NCBI RefSeq assembly: GCF_026262505.1
Contig: NC_067203.1
Coordinates: 12,660,392 to 12,724,391, forward strand
Source of the DNA: Trichomonas vaginalis G3
Lineage: Eukaryota > Parabasalia > Trichomonadida > Trichomonadidae
DNA length: 64,000 bases
Direction of reading: 5' to 3'
In this document: positions 19,096 to 30,456 of the stretch, piece after piece
Layout: every line of letters begins with the position of its first letter
Position numbering within the stretch: the first letter of the stretch is position 1
Notes under the pieces: generated by a model
Database searches by the model: none
What the model saw: the letters and a program-made list of their open reading frames with translations, nothing else
What the model was told of the DNA's origin: nothing
Made by a program: the position numbers and the translations under genes

Positions 19096-20698
19096 ATGTA
19101 CGCCGCTCAGAATATAACGCCAACAGTTTTGGATGCTATGAATGGAAATGTTTCCGAATGGTATAACGAATGCGACAATGCCATTAGAAGGTCAGAAATA
19201 GTTCCTGGAACTTACGAATATACAACTGCTGTTTCTTATGGAAACGTAGGTGAGTTTGGAGAAGGTTCTTCAACAACAGTAGATATTGCTTGCGACAGGT
19301 TTCATATTATTTCTATTGACAACTCATTCTTATACGTGGAACAAGACATTGAAATAAAACCTTCTGCCAAGTTGTCTGACAAGAAAGGTTGCAATGGAAT
19401 TTTCTATGTCGGATACCAATATGCTCCAGAAGTTTTATGGGATATAAGATATATTCTAACTCTGACTTAGTTCAAACAGTAACATGGGCAAACTATGAAT
19501 GGTTCGCTTTGAGAAACTCAGTACAACCACAAGCTAGAGAACAAACAGACCAGTATGCAACTATTGAGAAAATAAGAAGACTTGACCCTAACGTTCCAGG
19601 AGTTTATGTTAACCTTTCTGGTTCAGATGGAACTGCTGCCACTAAAGTAAAACTGAAACTTAGAGTTCCTTTGTCATCTTTCCTCATCTTCAGGTTTTTA
19701 AGATACTTACCAAACTGGGCAGGAAAAATTTCTATTGAACTTACTCCAAGCAAAAATAACTTAGTCATTGCACCAACACAAGACCCATTCAGCATTACTG
19801 TAGCTGGAACTGGTGGAGCCAAGTTCTGTGACTTTTGCAAAGACAAAGTTGACTTAGACTTTGGTTTCTCAAACTTCAACAATGAAGTAAACTATTATTT
19901 CAATGCTGCTGGAACTGCTTGGGACCCAGTTAAGTTCACATGCGAACAGTTTGAATGCAAGAGAATAGAAAGCAGACTTGCCGTTTATATGTTGGACCCA
20001 GATATTTCAAATGCTTTAGCTGCCAAATATATTGCAGTTCCACTTATGTTCCCTATACACCAAATATCTGTCAAAGACTTTGCAGGTGAAGTTGGAAACC
20101 AAAGTGCTGACCCAGGTGCAAGAACAGATATTGCTTTAACAACTGCAATGAAACATGCAGATACTATGTTTGTACTGTTCAGACGAACTATAAATGACTA
20201 TTCTTGTTTCTACAACCCTGGTATTAAATATCATATAAACATAGATGGCAAATACTATCCAAGAGAAGAATATTCCACAGTTGAGGATATGAGGTCATAC
20301 AACTTGACATTAGATGCTATGAACTTTAACAACAACTTCACAACAACCATTAACCCTGAAATGCAAAGTTCTATTATGCCATATGTGAAAGTATGGACCA
20401 TACAGGAGCTCAAAAAACTCAATATACAAATGGAGACCGTTCAAACTTTTGGCTTGGCATTCCATTTGCTGACTCAGAAGACTTTATGGGTGGTATTTCA
20501 ACTGTTGGTACTGTACAAATACAATATACTGGTGACAGAGACGGTCCAGATGAATTGAGAGCAAAGAAGTTTACAAAACCAATAGCACTTTTCACGGAAG
20601 ATGCTCTTTTGAAATTCGTTCGATGAAACCTGCTGGGGCTCCTCAGATTGGCATAACGACAGCTTCCATCGAGCAGATTTTGGCAGCAGGTCAGTAAG
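19096..20698 (+). pseudogene. Major capsid protein (double jelly-roll), family II, broken
   Basis: Begins MYAAQNITPTVLDAMNGNVS with a TATTTTTACTCATATGAA upstream context. Contains KLKLRVPLSSFLIFRFLRYL, equivalent to the capsid strand of family I (KLRLRIPVRKFLPLEAI), and later VPLMFPIHQISVKDF and IKYHINIDGKYYP, i.e. two jelly-roll-like halves. The family II capsid is clearly diverged from that of element A. It sits after the large protein gene on the same strand. Broken (about two breaks). Confidence 0.82.
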
Positions 20699-20723
20699 TT
20701 GTTCTTGAACTGACTTCTCTCCG

Positions 20724-21011
20724 TCAAATATTGACAGTACGCCAGTTTTGACATAGTATTGTATTAAAAAACTTACCTTTAGAAATATCGGTCAGTTTTG
20801 TTGTTATATTTTTGTCTGCTTCAAGAACTTTCACCATCTCGGTTATACCAACTTTCTTTGCTTTATGAAAATATTTTGGTTCAGCAAAGACTGCTATTCT
20901 ATAACATTTTCCATTGTTTGTGTAAAGAACTATTCTGTCAATGAACTTGTATTGTTTGTGTGTGTAAACTTTGTTCTGCTTCAATTCGAAGAGATACTCA
21001 AATACGTCCAT
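20724..21011 (-). CDS. Small conserved minus-strand protein
   Basis: About 82-95 residues, MDVFEYLFELKQNKVYTHKQ, with basic middle (FHKAKKVGITEMVKVLEADK). Near-identical to 45100-45345, in both cases convergent with the capsid gene and divergent from the gene at 21030/45364. In this copy the reading frame continues slightly past the end seen in the other copy. It may be related to the 80-residue protein at 31192-31434 of family I, judged by size and position; function unknown. Confidence 0.55.
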   Translation of the reverse strand: MDVFEYLFELKQNKVYTHKQYKFIDRIVLYTNNGKCYRIAVFAEPKYFHKAKKVGITEMVKVLEADKNITTKLTDISKGKFFNTILCQNWRTVNI

Positions 21012-21029
21012 CTTTTTATTCTAAGTAAA

Positions 21030-21235
21030 ATGTCATTTCCGAAAAATAGAAGCGTAAGTGTTTCAAAAGGTTTAATGGCGGTGGCAGATGTGAAGTTAAA
21101 TTCACCAACTCAAACAAACAGTCAAAGTGTTGTTGTCAATGTCAAAGACAGAGATGTTTGAAGTGGGGAAACCATACGAGGACGAAGATGGTATAACAAT
21201 TGTTCCTGTAAAAGAACAACCAACATATCCTGAAG
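21030..21235 (+). pseudogene. Start of the CCG-type virion gene, cut by gap, broken
   Basis: Starts MSFPKNRSVSVSKGLMA with TTTTTATTCTAAGTAAA upstream; the full version is at 45364-45945. The locus is broken and then disappears in the N stretch. Divergent from 20724-21011. Confidence 0.7.
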
Positions 21236-21335
21236 NNNNNNNNNNNNNNNNNNNNNNNNNNNNNNNNNNNNNNNNNNNNNNNNNNNNNNNNNNNNNNNNN
21301 NNNNNNNNNNNNNNNNNNNNNNNNNNNNNNNNNNN
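21236..21335. other. Assembly gap (100 N)
   Basis: One hundred unknown bases, a conventional scaffold gap of unknown size. On the left is a family II Polinton reading rightward, on the right a family I Polinton whose left end is missing; linkage and distance are uncertain. Confidence 0.99.
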
Positions 21336-22737
21336 TATTATTGCGATGAAATTGTTGTCATTGGAATCTTATCAGTTTAGCATGTAGTGGTCTTCAACAA
21401 GAAAGTAAGTCAATAGTTCGAACAGTTTTACATTCTTTTGGTATGTATCTCTTTATTTCATTATGTCTTGAGTCATTGAAGTAACCAATGGTTAACATTA
21501 AATGCTATACCTGTTGCGTCAGAAATTTCTTGTACTTTACTTTGAGGAAAGTCTCTAAAACACGAATGACTTCTCTCATGTGGGTCAATAGTTTTTCATC
21601 ATTTACTCAGCCTGAATGCAAGCATAAACGAACATTATTTCCTCTGTCATAAGTGCTGCAGTTCTTTTGTTCAGTTCATTGAAGATTGGAAGCGTTTCAG
21701 ATTTATAGGTAACGTGCAAAGATACTTCCAGAACTGACGCTTTCTCTTCTTATAAAACTTCTTTTCACCATTATCGTATTCCAAAGCTTTTCTATATAGT
21801 CTGTATTCCTGTTTGTTTAAGCTGTTCAATAATCTTTTCTGTCTTTCTGTCAGTGTGCTTTCATCTCTATATGGGTTCTCTTCTTGGCTTTCCTTTCTTA
21901 ACATCTGACATCGTTAAGCCTTCATATTCTGTTAAATCATACATCTTTATTTCGAAAAGATTCTTTATGTTTGTCAAGAAGAAGTCATAGTGCATTTCAA
22001 ACAATACCTGCGGCATTTGCTTCTATCTCTGATATAAAGTTCTTCCTTCAAGAGCTGATGTAAGTAATGTTCCAATATTATATGAGATTTAACGTAGAAC
22101 ATTCATACTTTCCACCAAGTTTAATAACATACCATCCATCTTTGTTGGAGTTTATTTTAAATCTTCTCTAAGAGTCTCATGAAAACCTTACCGAAATGTT
22201 TGTGTAAGTAGTCCTTTTTTGGTTCATCTAAAGGCTTCGATGTTAAAGTCAATAAGTCTATTGCCTGCTTCACATTTCTCTTCCTATTCTTCTTTCATCT
22301 TTCTTTAACCATCTCTCACCTTCTTTTGGTTTGTCGTCAATGAATGAATGACATCGTTAGTTTGCGAACTTGTTCTATAGCACTTTTTAAACATCTCTCT
22401 TCTCTGTGTTTTCAGTGTGTCGTCTCTCTTTCGTGTTTCCACGCAACGTTTGCATTTTTATGTCAAACATTTCTCTTCTTACTTACATTAGGTACTGAAC
22501 GTCTAATGAATATAAGTCATAGCAACGTCATTTAACAAGGAAAATGTCTTGCATGATTGTCTGCCGCTTGCGCTTTATGAACTCAAATAATTCTATCATA
22601 AGTTATTTCACCATTGTAGTCATTGAGGATGTCAGCGAGTGCTTTTTTGTTTGTTGCGTAATGTTTTGGCAACTATGTTAGCTTCTGAAGAAGTTGTTTT
22701 ATTTCGAGTGTTCTAACTTAGACAACTTCCGATACAT
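21336..22737 (-). pseudogene. Type B DNA polymerase, N-terminal half, heavily decayed
   Basis: Reverse-complement relative of 1023-2430 in element A, including the start region (MYRKLSKLEHSE equivalent near 22737) and the ESTLTERQKRLLN stretch near 21850. It runs into the gap. Many breaks. Confidence 0.75.
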
Positions 22738-22828
22738 TTTTAGTAGGAAATAAAAAAATATTTTTTGGAAAATTAATGCTTAGATTTTTTTAACTATTTT
22801 TTAAATAAATTTCGAATTTTTTTTTTAA

Positions 22829-23306
22829 TGAAACACATGCAAGATTGCAAGTTCTTTTCATAACAATGCTCTCGCTACTGCCATCAAGAATGAGTTCTAA
22901 TGGTGCTCAAAGTTAATGTTTATCTTTAACAAAGAAGTTGTGAAAGAATCTAAGTTGGTCAGTATGTCAGACCATTAGCTATCTGTCATCTGACCGCAAA
23001 CGTATATACTTCACAAGAGTTAGCAGTAGTTTTGAAACAAAGAAGTTTTCTCTCGTGAATGTCAAAGATACTCATTTATACTGTTCATAAAGAACTCTAA
23101 TCATTGACTTCATTCAGTATTGTTTTAAATCTTTCCGAACAGAAGAAATTAAGAAGGGTGAAACATCTGTGAAATATTATCCTTCATCTTGAAGACAATA
23201 ACGAACAAAGATGTTTATACAGAATTCATTACCAAGGTGAAGAAGCTTCTATTGACATTGACGAAGGAGTGAAATGGTTGAAGAAATAGACCCTGAAGCT
23301 ATTTAA
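22829..23306 (+). pseudogene. Small family I protein, decayed copy
   Basis: Related to 459-933 of element A, in the same place between polymerase and KilA-N gene (MKHMQDCKFF start, acidic EEIDPEAI end). Several breaks. Confidence 0.65.
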
Positions 23307-23320
23307 GCAAAAATTTTATT

Positions 23321-23371
23321 GGTTGAAGACGGTGAGATCCTCACCCGTTTTTTCACCTCTTTTTTCACCTC
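23321..23371. repeat. GGTGAGATCTCACC-type palindrome cluster
   Basis: GACGGTGAGATCCTCACCCG followed by two T-runs each ending in CACCT. Lies between the small gene and the KilA-N gene, which converge. Confidence 0.7.
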
Positions 23372-23400
23372 ATTCTCTCTTCGTTAATGTTGTCGTGACT

Positions 23401-24240
23401 TTATTCTTCCTCTTTGAAGTTATCGAAATATTCTGTTATTTTTTCCTTCAGTAATGTTAAGTCTTCTTTGAATGTAAGTATTGTGCAACCTTTGATGTCA
23501 TAGTGTGTTTGAGGAAGAGTATTTTTGACAATTTCCTTTATTTGTTCATTCGGTGTCATTGAAATCGGTAAGTTTTCACGATAGAACCAGTTTCTGTCAG
23601 ATTTGTAATCTTAGCTAAGTCGTAAAAGCTCTTGTTGTTTCTTCTGACTAAATGCAACATAACCATATCTTTATCTTCTTCTTTCTCCAACTCTTCAGTA
23701 TATATCATATACTTATAACTCTTTTCCTTTCCTTTTGGTACTGAACGCGTATTCTTTTCTGTATGCTTTTGTCTTTGGATTCAATGACTTCATCTTTTGC
23801 TTGAAGTTTCTTTTCCATCTCTCCACGTTCTGCTTTATATAGTTCATCTAACATCATGAAAATATAACAAGCATAACGAGGTGAAGCCCATATTGCTACA
23901 GCGTTTACTAAAAGTCTATGAACATAATAACCTTTCAAACCAGGAGCCAAATTCTTGCGATTTTCATACGGAATCTCTTCTCTCGGTTTTCGAGAGAAGC
24001 AATCATATGAGGAAATTCTTCTAAAATTCTTTTGTCTGTTGGTTTTCAAACCAATGATATGCTTGCTTTGTAGAACGAAGAGCATTCATTATACTTTGCA
24101 TTTGGTACATGTCATCTTTGACTGAACGAATGAGACGTAACTGTTTGTTATACTGTATGTACTCGTATTCTTCATTTATAGCTTCATGGACTATAACTGT
24201 TGTTGTGTTCTCTGATGTTGTATTACTGTCTTTACATACA
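23401..24240 (-). pseudogene. KilA-N domain gene, broken
   Basis: The upstream part includes EAINEEYEYIQYNKQLRLIR and the core contains GYYVHRLLVNAVAIWASP then YACYIFMMLDELYKAERGE, typical of KilA-N/Bro-type DNA-binding proteins; the downstream part matches 3-440 of element A. A strong hairpin (CTTCTCTCG GTTTT CGAGAGAAG, 23979-24001) lies inside the coding region and recurs at about 49975-49998. Several breaks. Confidence 0.7.
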
Positions 24241-24311
24241 AAATAAAAAAATAAATAAAAATAAAACTAACTTTATTTTCTGACTTTCACAAAAGACCAA
24301 AAATAAACGCT

Positions 24312-24922
24312 TTACATGTATTTTTCAGCAACTTCGTCAAATAATTTTATAGCTTTATCTATCTCATCTACTTCAAACGTTTCTTTACCTTTCGTGGGAG
24401 CACCATACATTTTCTCAAAAACTTCAAGCAGTTCTGTTTCAGCAGCTCTCATATCATTAACAAACACAACCTTGACTCTATTGACTGTACTGTCATATCT
24501 TTGAGTTATATTATATGTCCTTCCTATCTTATATCTTTTTGTGTTGAAGTCCTTCGGTTTCTGAACGATGTAAAGTAAGCCTTCACTGCAACGTTCCGTA
24601 TCGAATGAACCATATGTTATGAAGTTATATCCAACAACTGGGTCTAACCATAACAAAACTATTGGTATAAGACTTTTGTCTATAAGATATGCTCTTGTTC
24701 CATGAAATGCTACTGATATCATAAGCTCAGGATTTCTTGTCAAAATTTTCTGAGTTGAAGCATTTCTACCCAGTCGTTTGTTTTCTTTCCAGATGGAGAT
24801 ATAATGTCTGACAAAGAATATTTGTTGTATTTCTTTGAGTATCTTACGTTTAAATCACCTATTCTAACCACTTTGGTGTCATTGTCTATCTTTCTAACTG
24901 TTTCAAACTCAATGTTTGTCAT
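24312..24922 (-). pseudogene. KilA-N plus T5orf172 (GIY-YIG-like) gene, broken
   Basis: N-terminal part: VVRIGDLNVRYSKKYNKYSL then DIISPSGKKTNDWVEML, a KilA-N-like opening; middle LMISVAFHGTRAYLIDKSLI with LLWLDPVVGYNFITYG; C-terminal part GLLYIVQKPKDF...RYKIGRTYNITQRYDS and AAETELLEVFEKMYG, the pattern of the T5orf172/MUG113 branch of the GIY-YIG superfamily. This KilA-N plus T5orf172 pairing is known from baculoviruses, phages and giant viruses. It may regulate or cleave DNA; inference. Broken (about one break). The upstream region repeats that of the neighbouring KilA-N gene (TTTTGTATGTAAAGACAGTA), so the two are paralogues in tandem. Confidence 0.72.
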
Positions 24923-25030
24923 TACTGTCTTTACATACAAAATAAAAAAATAAATAAAATAAAATTAGCGTTATTTTTCTAACTAATGAAATTCATTATT
25001 TTTGTGCTGAATTCAATAAAAATAATTTTT

Positions 25031-25088
25031 AGGTGAAGAGGTGAGATCTCACCTTTTTTTTCACCTAATTTTTCACCTCTTTTTTCAC
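25031..25088. repeat. GGTGAGATCTCACC palindrome cluster
   Basis: AGGTGAAGAGGTGAGATCTC then ACC and three T-rich CACCT repeats, directly at the 3' end of the 274-residue gene, where it could form a terminator hairpin. Confidence 0.75.
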
Positions 25089-26027
25089 AAGCGTTTTACA
25101 TGAATTGTACGATGTATATTTGAAATCCTAAACAATTTCGTAGCTTCAATTTCTTCTTTTAGTACATCGAATGTTTTAATCATGCCGAAAGTCTCTTTAT
25201 ATTTCTTCTTGACGTCAGACAGAAGGAAATCTTCTGCAGTTGGATAGTTTTTGTTCAGAAATGTCAACATATCCATTTTATCTTCTGCTGGCTTTTCTGC
25301 TTCTTTCTTTAAGTCTGCATAGTCGTTTCGCATTCTTTCTATCTCTTTGACTGAGTAGTTATATTTTCTTATTGCTGCTTTACATTTTGAACATTGCGGA
25401 TTCATTTTTGCGTTATACATTGAAATAAAACCAGCTAGAACAACTAAGGCGTCAATGGTTTTCTTTAACTCAAAAGCTGCTGGTTTTAACTGTTCATGCC
25501 ATACCTTACCTCTTCTATCTTTATCTCTTATTTCCCAAACACATTTTGCAACTAATGAAACAAAGTTATCGTATGTCTTAAACTCCACCGATTTATATAT
25601 GTCAGAAATATTTTTATAAACCATGTCGCAATCTTTGTCCATAACTTTATGGTTGCAATGATATCCTAGAAACTCATAATTTACTTTACGTATGAATTTC
25701 TTTATTTCTACTGAGTCAGTTGGTTTCACTTCTATTTCGTCGAATTCAGGAATAGTTAGTTTTTGCTGTTGGATTTCAGGCAATTTGGGTAAATGGTCAA
25801 TAATGTCCTGCATTTCATAAAGATACTGTTCATTTGTTTCATCTTTCGCACTACAGTCTAAATTACTTGTTAAAAGTTCTTGCTTTATCTTCTGGATTTT
25901 CTGTTTCAAAAGTATATGAAGAAGGAATAAAGCTTTTCATCTCTACCAACATTGACGTAGGATTCATGACTAGCGAGTTTGGTGCTGTAGTTGTTTGAAT
26001 TGCTGTTGTGCCGATTGTTGAAATCAT
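25085..26027 (-). pseudogene. Conserved ~310-residue family protein with CxxC, broken copy
   Basis: Homologue of 50238-51167, with long identical stretches (EMQDIIDHLPKLPEIQQQKL; FIRKVNYEFLGYHCNHKV). Mostly helical and charged; NPQCSKCKAAIRKY gives a CxxC that may bind a metal or form a disulphide, and HCNH...DCDMVY adds further Cys/His. The 5' end lies at about 26027 (TTTAPNSLVMNPTSMLVEMK). Function unknown; it travels with KilA-N genes and the palindrome clusters in both elements. Broken (about one break). Confidence 0.6.
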
Positions 26028-26127
26028 ATCTTTTATACAAAATAAAAAAATAAATAAAAATAAAACTAACTTTATTTTTCTATCTTAAGGAAATTCATGA
26101 AAATTCACGAGAAAGCTAAAGCAATCT

Positions 26128-26207
26128 GAGCCGCTAAGCGGTGAGGGTGAAAAAAGAGGTGAAAAAAGAGGTGAAAAAACGGGTGAGATCTCACCTCTTC
26201 ACCTAAA
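26128..26207. repeat. Palindrome cluster with CCGCTAAGCGG hairpin
   Basis: CCGCTAAGCGG (26131-26141) followed by TGAGGGTGAA and a string of GAGGTGAAAAAA units ending in GGGTGAGATCTCACC and CTCTTCACC. Looks like the double-hairpin mini-element joined to the GGTGAGATCTCACC family. Between the 274-residue-type gene and the integrase 3' end. Confidence 0.7.
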
Positions 26208-26304
26208 ATATATTTTTGGTGTAAATTTATGACAAAAATAAATGGTACCATTAATAATACATGACTGTTCTCATTCATGTCTGATTTACATCTAATGAAA
26301 AAGT

Positions 26305-27387
26305 TTAGAAGAATTTTCTTATTCTTTCTGGCTTATTTTTGTCTTTCCAGTACTCCCGCTCTAATGGTCCCAGATGTGTTGCTTTGACTCTCTCAAGTTC
26401 TTAGATGGTATAACATCTTCAACGCCTCCTTCATATCTTACTTTATAAGTGTCATCGTTTATGTTATAGCCAAGTATTTCAATAACCACTCCTCGCTTTG
26501 CTTCGTCAATGGTTTCAGCAAGTTTGCCATTACTACTTTCAACTAATTTATGTCGAGGGTAAAATGCTATGGAGTCGTCAGCAGCTTTTATAAGATATCC
26601 ATTACCTTGCGTAGAGTCTACGATATAATAGTTTCTACTTAACCTTAAACGTTTCTTTGTCAACGGTTTGTCGTCAAGAACTACACGAACTTTTGTCCAG
26701 GAATGAGGGTAAATTGTGTTGAATTTCTGATATTTTGTGTTTGACTTCGTTTCTTTTGTATATACTTTTCTTCTTGTTGTTGTGTCATTGAATTTGGTGT
26801 ATGTCCTGTTGTAGAATGTGTTGAGGAATTATATACTTCGAGAAAATGTTTCATTGTTTCTTCGGTAAAGTCTCGCTCTTGGTTTAAATCTCTGAGCGTT
26901 CTTATGAAGCGGTTTATGATGCCGAGTATGTTATGGTTATGGTCTTCAGTAGTGTAGTGAGTTATGTTATGCTTAATGAGAAATCTGTGATTTCATTGCT
27001 GAGGTATGCACTGTCTTGGTCTGATGTTAAAGTACTTGGGCTATGTTCTGCTACAAACTTTTGTAAAACTCTTAACACTTCACGAGTTCCTTTATTTTTC
27101 ATTGGATATGCATATGCTTTACGAGTGTTAACATTAATGAAGATGAGGAATGGTTTATGTCCTCCTTTTCTGCTTTGAATGAGAGTGTCAAATTGGTATG
27201 CGTCAGGAGTGTTGGAGTAAATTGGTAAAAAGTAGTCGTAAGGGTTTATTTTTGTTTGATGTACAACATTTTTGTCAAAGAACCTTTTCACTTCAGCTCT
27301 GTTAGTAAATCCCCAACTCTTTGCAGCTTCATTGAACTTCTTAAATGACCTCCATGGATGTTGTTCGAATACTTCTTTCAAGCTCAT
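26305..27387 (-). pseudogene. Polinton integrase (RVE family), broken
   Basis: The N-terminal part has AYQFDTLIQSRKGGHKPFLI (first catalytic D) and SPSTLTSDQDSAYLSNEI (second D), the retroviral-type rve core. The C-terminal part (YKVRYEGGVEDVIPSKNLRE) is an SH3/chromo-like beta barrel common at integrase C-termini. It would insert the element into host DNA. Broken (several breaks). Directly downstream of the fibre gene on the same strand. Confidence 0.82.
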
Positions 27388-27427
27388 TTATGTAAAGTTA
27401 AAGATTTTATTCTAGGCTCAAGCGCGT

Positions 27428-30400
27428 TCATTGAACGCGGTACCATGCGAATATAGTCACAAATGGTGCATATAATCTTCACCCGAGCCTGTTGGATTTG
27501 TTGTGAAAGTATGGACATGATTTCCTCCCGGTTCAGTTTGTCGAAAAATCTTTTTTGCTGCATTGTTATAAGATGGAGATAAAACGTCATGGCCAGCTTC
27601 ATACTCTGAGTTGTATAATGGGTGGTCTCTTAATGAGTGGCTATGGTCGCCAGAAAGTTTGTAGTTCCTGTATGAGTGTGCGGTGGAAGGTTTGCTTCTT
27701 TAATTTTCTTCGAACCTCCTGTTTGCTTTGAAGAGTTAGCACAGTATAAGAATTTGTCTACAATCTGTTCCCACGCACCAAAACCTAAAACTGTTTCTGG
27801 ATTTGTTGAGTTCATTGACGTATAAATAGAGCCTATAGGATATATGGTTTCAAGAATCTGAGTCTTCATTGTTGAAGTTCATGTTTAACATTTATAAATC
27901 CTTTGCCATCTACAATATTTATATTGTTTGTTATTAAACCATTAGGAAAAGTAGGAGGATAAATTCTTTGTTCTTGTACAGTTGCACCGTTTCTTCCTGT
28001 TTTTGTTACTATTTCGATGCATGCTTTAATTTCTTTAATCTTGATTGTTTGAAATTCTTCATGTGTATGGTTCTTGTCGGCTTTTCCATTAAGCGCAGCA
28101 TTTACTTCCGACTTCTTTGCATAATTTTCATCTACATAAGTTTTGTCTGCTTTCTTATCTAACATTGCTGGTAGTTCGTATGTTTCAAAGTTTCTGGCAT
28201 GACCTTCAATGTTCATACATCTGTTATCTAAATTGTTTAGTGTATCTTTTACGCTTGTACTCGGATTCTCTAAAGGTGCACTTGAACCAAGGGTATAGTT
28301 CAATATTACATCGTCTGCTCTAACAGTAGTGAAGGATTCATGTGTATGGTTCTTGTCAGCTTTACTATTTAATGTAGCTTGAAGTTCATTTATATCGGAG
28401 ATGTTGTGTTTATGAGATTTCAAAACTTTGTTCATTGCTTCGAGTTCAACTTTGTCAGCTTTACTTTTAATAGCATCTTCAAACGTTATTTTTGACTTAA
28501 CTCTCAAAGTAAATCTTGGTTCAACTAATACACCGTTAACATTGAAAGTAGAGGCATAAATTTCATCGTTATAACAAATGCTTCTGGTGCTTTACCGTGT
28601 CATACTGTACAGTACAGCTTATGTCATAACCTTTAGCACGAATGTATTTATATCTTCTTTCATTAACATCTTCAGTGCTTATTTGTTCATCCTGTGTTAA
28701 ATATCCATGGTAGTCCGTTATAATCTGTTCGTCTGAAGTTATATAATGAACGTGGTTCTTGACTTTATCACTCAGAGCTAAAAGCTCATTTTTGTCTGCT
28801 TTTTCGGCTAATTTCTCATTCACTTCTAATTCAACTCTTCCGCCAGAACTCTTATTATCATTAATCTTTTTCATTAATTCGGTAATTACGTCATAAAGAC
28901 TATATTCTGTTTTCGGTTTTGTAAATAATGAGTCAAAATTTCTTTTCATCATTACATCGCTGACATTAATGATATCACCAATTCCTTTTTCATTTATTCT
29001 CTTCATTAATTCTGCAATAATGACGAATATATAATCTGTCAATTTATTCTCTTCATCGAAGGTTATAGAATGTTTTGAAATTGAAACATTAACTCCTCTA
29101 AATAAATCAATAACTTCAGGATACACGTTTTTAATGTCTCGAATAACCCGACCAGTATCCTGTTGTTCATGTTCTTCGTTCCCGTCGTTACGTGGTTTTA
29201 TATCTCTAACCATCATCAACGCAGCCATAACCGGAGGGTTTGTTGCTATCTGTTCGAAAATCCGTCCGTTATGTACAGTATATCTAAATAATTTCTTTGT
29301 GTTTGTTAAAACATTTGAAACAAGTCTTTTAAAACCATCTACAAAATTTCCTGTTTCACCTAATGTTCTTGCAGCATTTACAAGCTCACCCATTCCCGCT
29401 TTTGACCCCAAAAACGTCCATATTGCATTTATTTCACTCTGTATAGTTGTCCATTCAGCGAAACTAACACCCGCATTTGCTAAGCTGAAAATGAAATTCA
29501 GTGGATCGAACTTAATTCCATCTTCTTTTTCAATTTCAACGAACTCACTAATATGAGATTTTAAGTATTCTTTCGTTAAAATTGTTTTCCCCGATGTTAT
29601 GTCATTAACGAAACTATCACCATCAAAAGTTAACGAATTCAATTTCGTCGTTGATGCTTTTATTTCATACACCGCTTTATCAATAGTTTTTGGCTCACCT
29701 TCTTTAGAAGCATATGAAACATTAATGAATGAATTATATGTATTCGTGAATGAATTAAAATCAATGATTTTCATTAATGACGCCTTTAATGATTCATTTA
29801 CTGTCGAATCCCTTAAAGTAATTAATGAACTGTCATGGGCTTCGCCCTGGTCGCTTTGCGACTTTATGAAAGGTACACTGCAAACCGTCGAGTTTGGATC
29901 AAATGCTGTAGTTGGTGCAGGAATATTAATGATATAAGTCATTAAATCATTAAGTGACGTAAATAATGTTGTCGTTTTTGATTTAATTTCTTTAGCATCT
30001 GTTATATATGGTAATTTTATTTCTGTAGTTTCTGAATTAAAGATATTCGCTAAAATGTTTTGTAAACTGTTTTGAACAGCTGTGTAAACCGTTGAATCCG
30101 GAACTCTTACGATTTCACCGTCCTTAATAAAAGGCATTGCACATGGTGTAGTGCTTGGGTCAAATCTTTTTGGGTTATGATTCAACATATATTCTAATGC
30201 TTCATAAACAGACCTATATACGGTTGTATTATCTTTTTCATAATTTCACCGTCCTTTATAAACGGCATAGTACATGGAGTTAAAATAGGGTCAAACTTTT
30301 CATAGTCCTTCCATGTTATGTATTTCTCAGTATTTCCATCAGTGATAACAATATATTTGTCAGTAAGTGTGAGAGAGTATTGACCAAAATATAAACGTTT

Positions 30401-30439
30401 AGCTCTGTCAGCTTCATACGCATATGCAGCTATACTCAT
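27428..30439 (-). pseudogene. Long phage-like trimeric fibre, broken
   Basis: Starts MSIAAYAYEADRAKRLYFGQ at 30439. N-terminal part: at least three copies of a repeat with PCxMPFIKDGEI (e.g. FDPILTPCTMPFIKDGEI). Middle: shaft with KADK...NHTH repeats (LQATLNSKADKNHTHESF; ALNGKADKNHTHEEF). C-terminal part: YPIGSIYTSMNSTNPETVLG and FGAWEQIVDKFLYCANSSKQ, then GGSK and a His-rich collar (LPPHTHTGTT), the tail-collar pattern of phage fibres. Likely the receptor-binding spike of the virion (inference). A double hairpin sits in frame in one repeat (29837-29862). Broken (about four breaks). Length near 1000 residues. Confidence 0.8.
29837..29862. repeat. Double-hairpin mini-element inside the fibre gene
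   Basis: GGGCTTCGCCC (29837-29847), TG, GTCGCTTTGCGAC (29850-29862). It replaces the KDGEI end of a fibre repeat by sequence encoding SDQGEAH on the minus strand without closing the frame. Confidence 0.75.
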
Positions 30440-30456
30440 ATTTTAATGAGAATAAA
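30440..30456. promoter_or_regulatory. Compact bidirectional promoter, fibre/penton
   Basis: Only 17 bases separate the divergent start codons of the fibre (minus) and penton (plus) genes: ATTTTAATGAGAATAAA. Any promoter must overlap the 5' ends; the TTTTAAT...AATAAA-ATG context is typical of these elements. Confidence 0.45.

Larger units (their letters stand above)
15081..21235. mobile_element. Polinton D (family II), left part up to the gap
   Basis: Starts after or with an A29 run (15081-15109) and the terminal GGTAGTGGGGCTTCCAGG; it carries the left terminal hairpins, the inverted TTTTCATGTTTTGTCA sequence, a 25-bp repeat array, the 1107-residue protein, the capsid gene, a small minus-strand gene and the start of a further gene, and then runs into a gap of 100 N. 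Same gene order as element F from 40017 on. The large protein reads whole; capsid and the last gene are broken (about three or four breaks). Confidence 0.87.
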
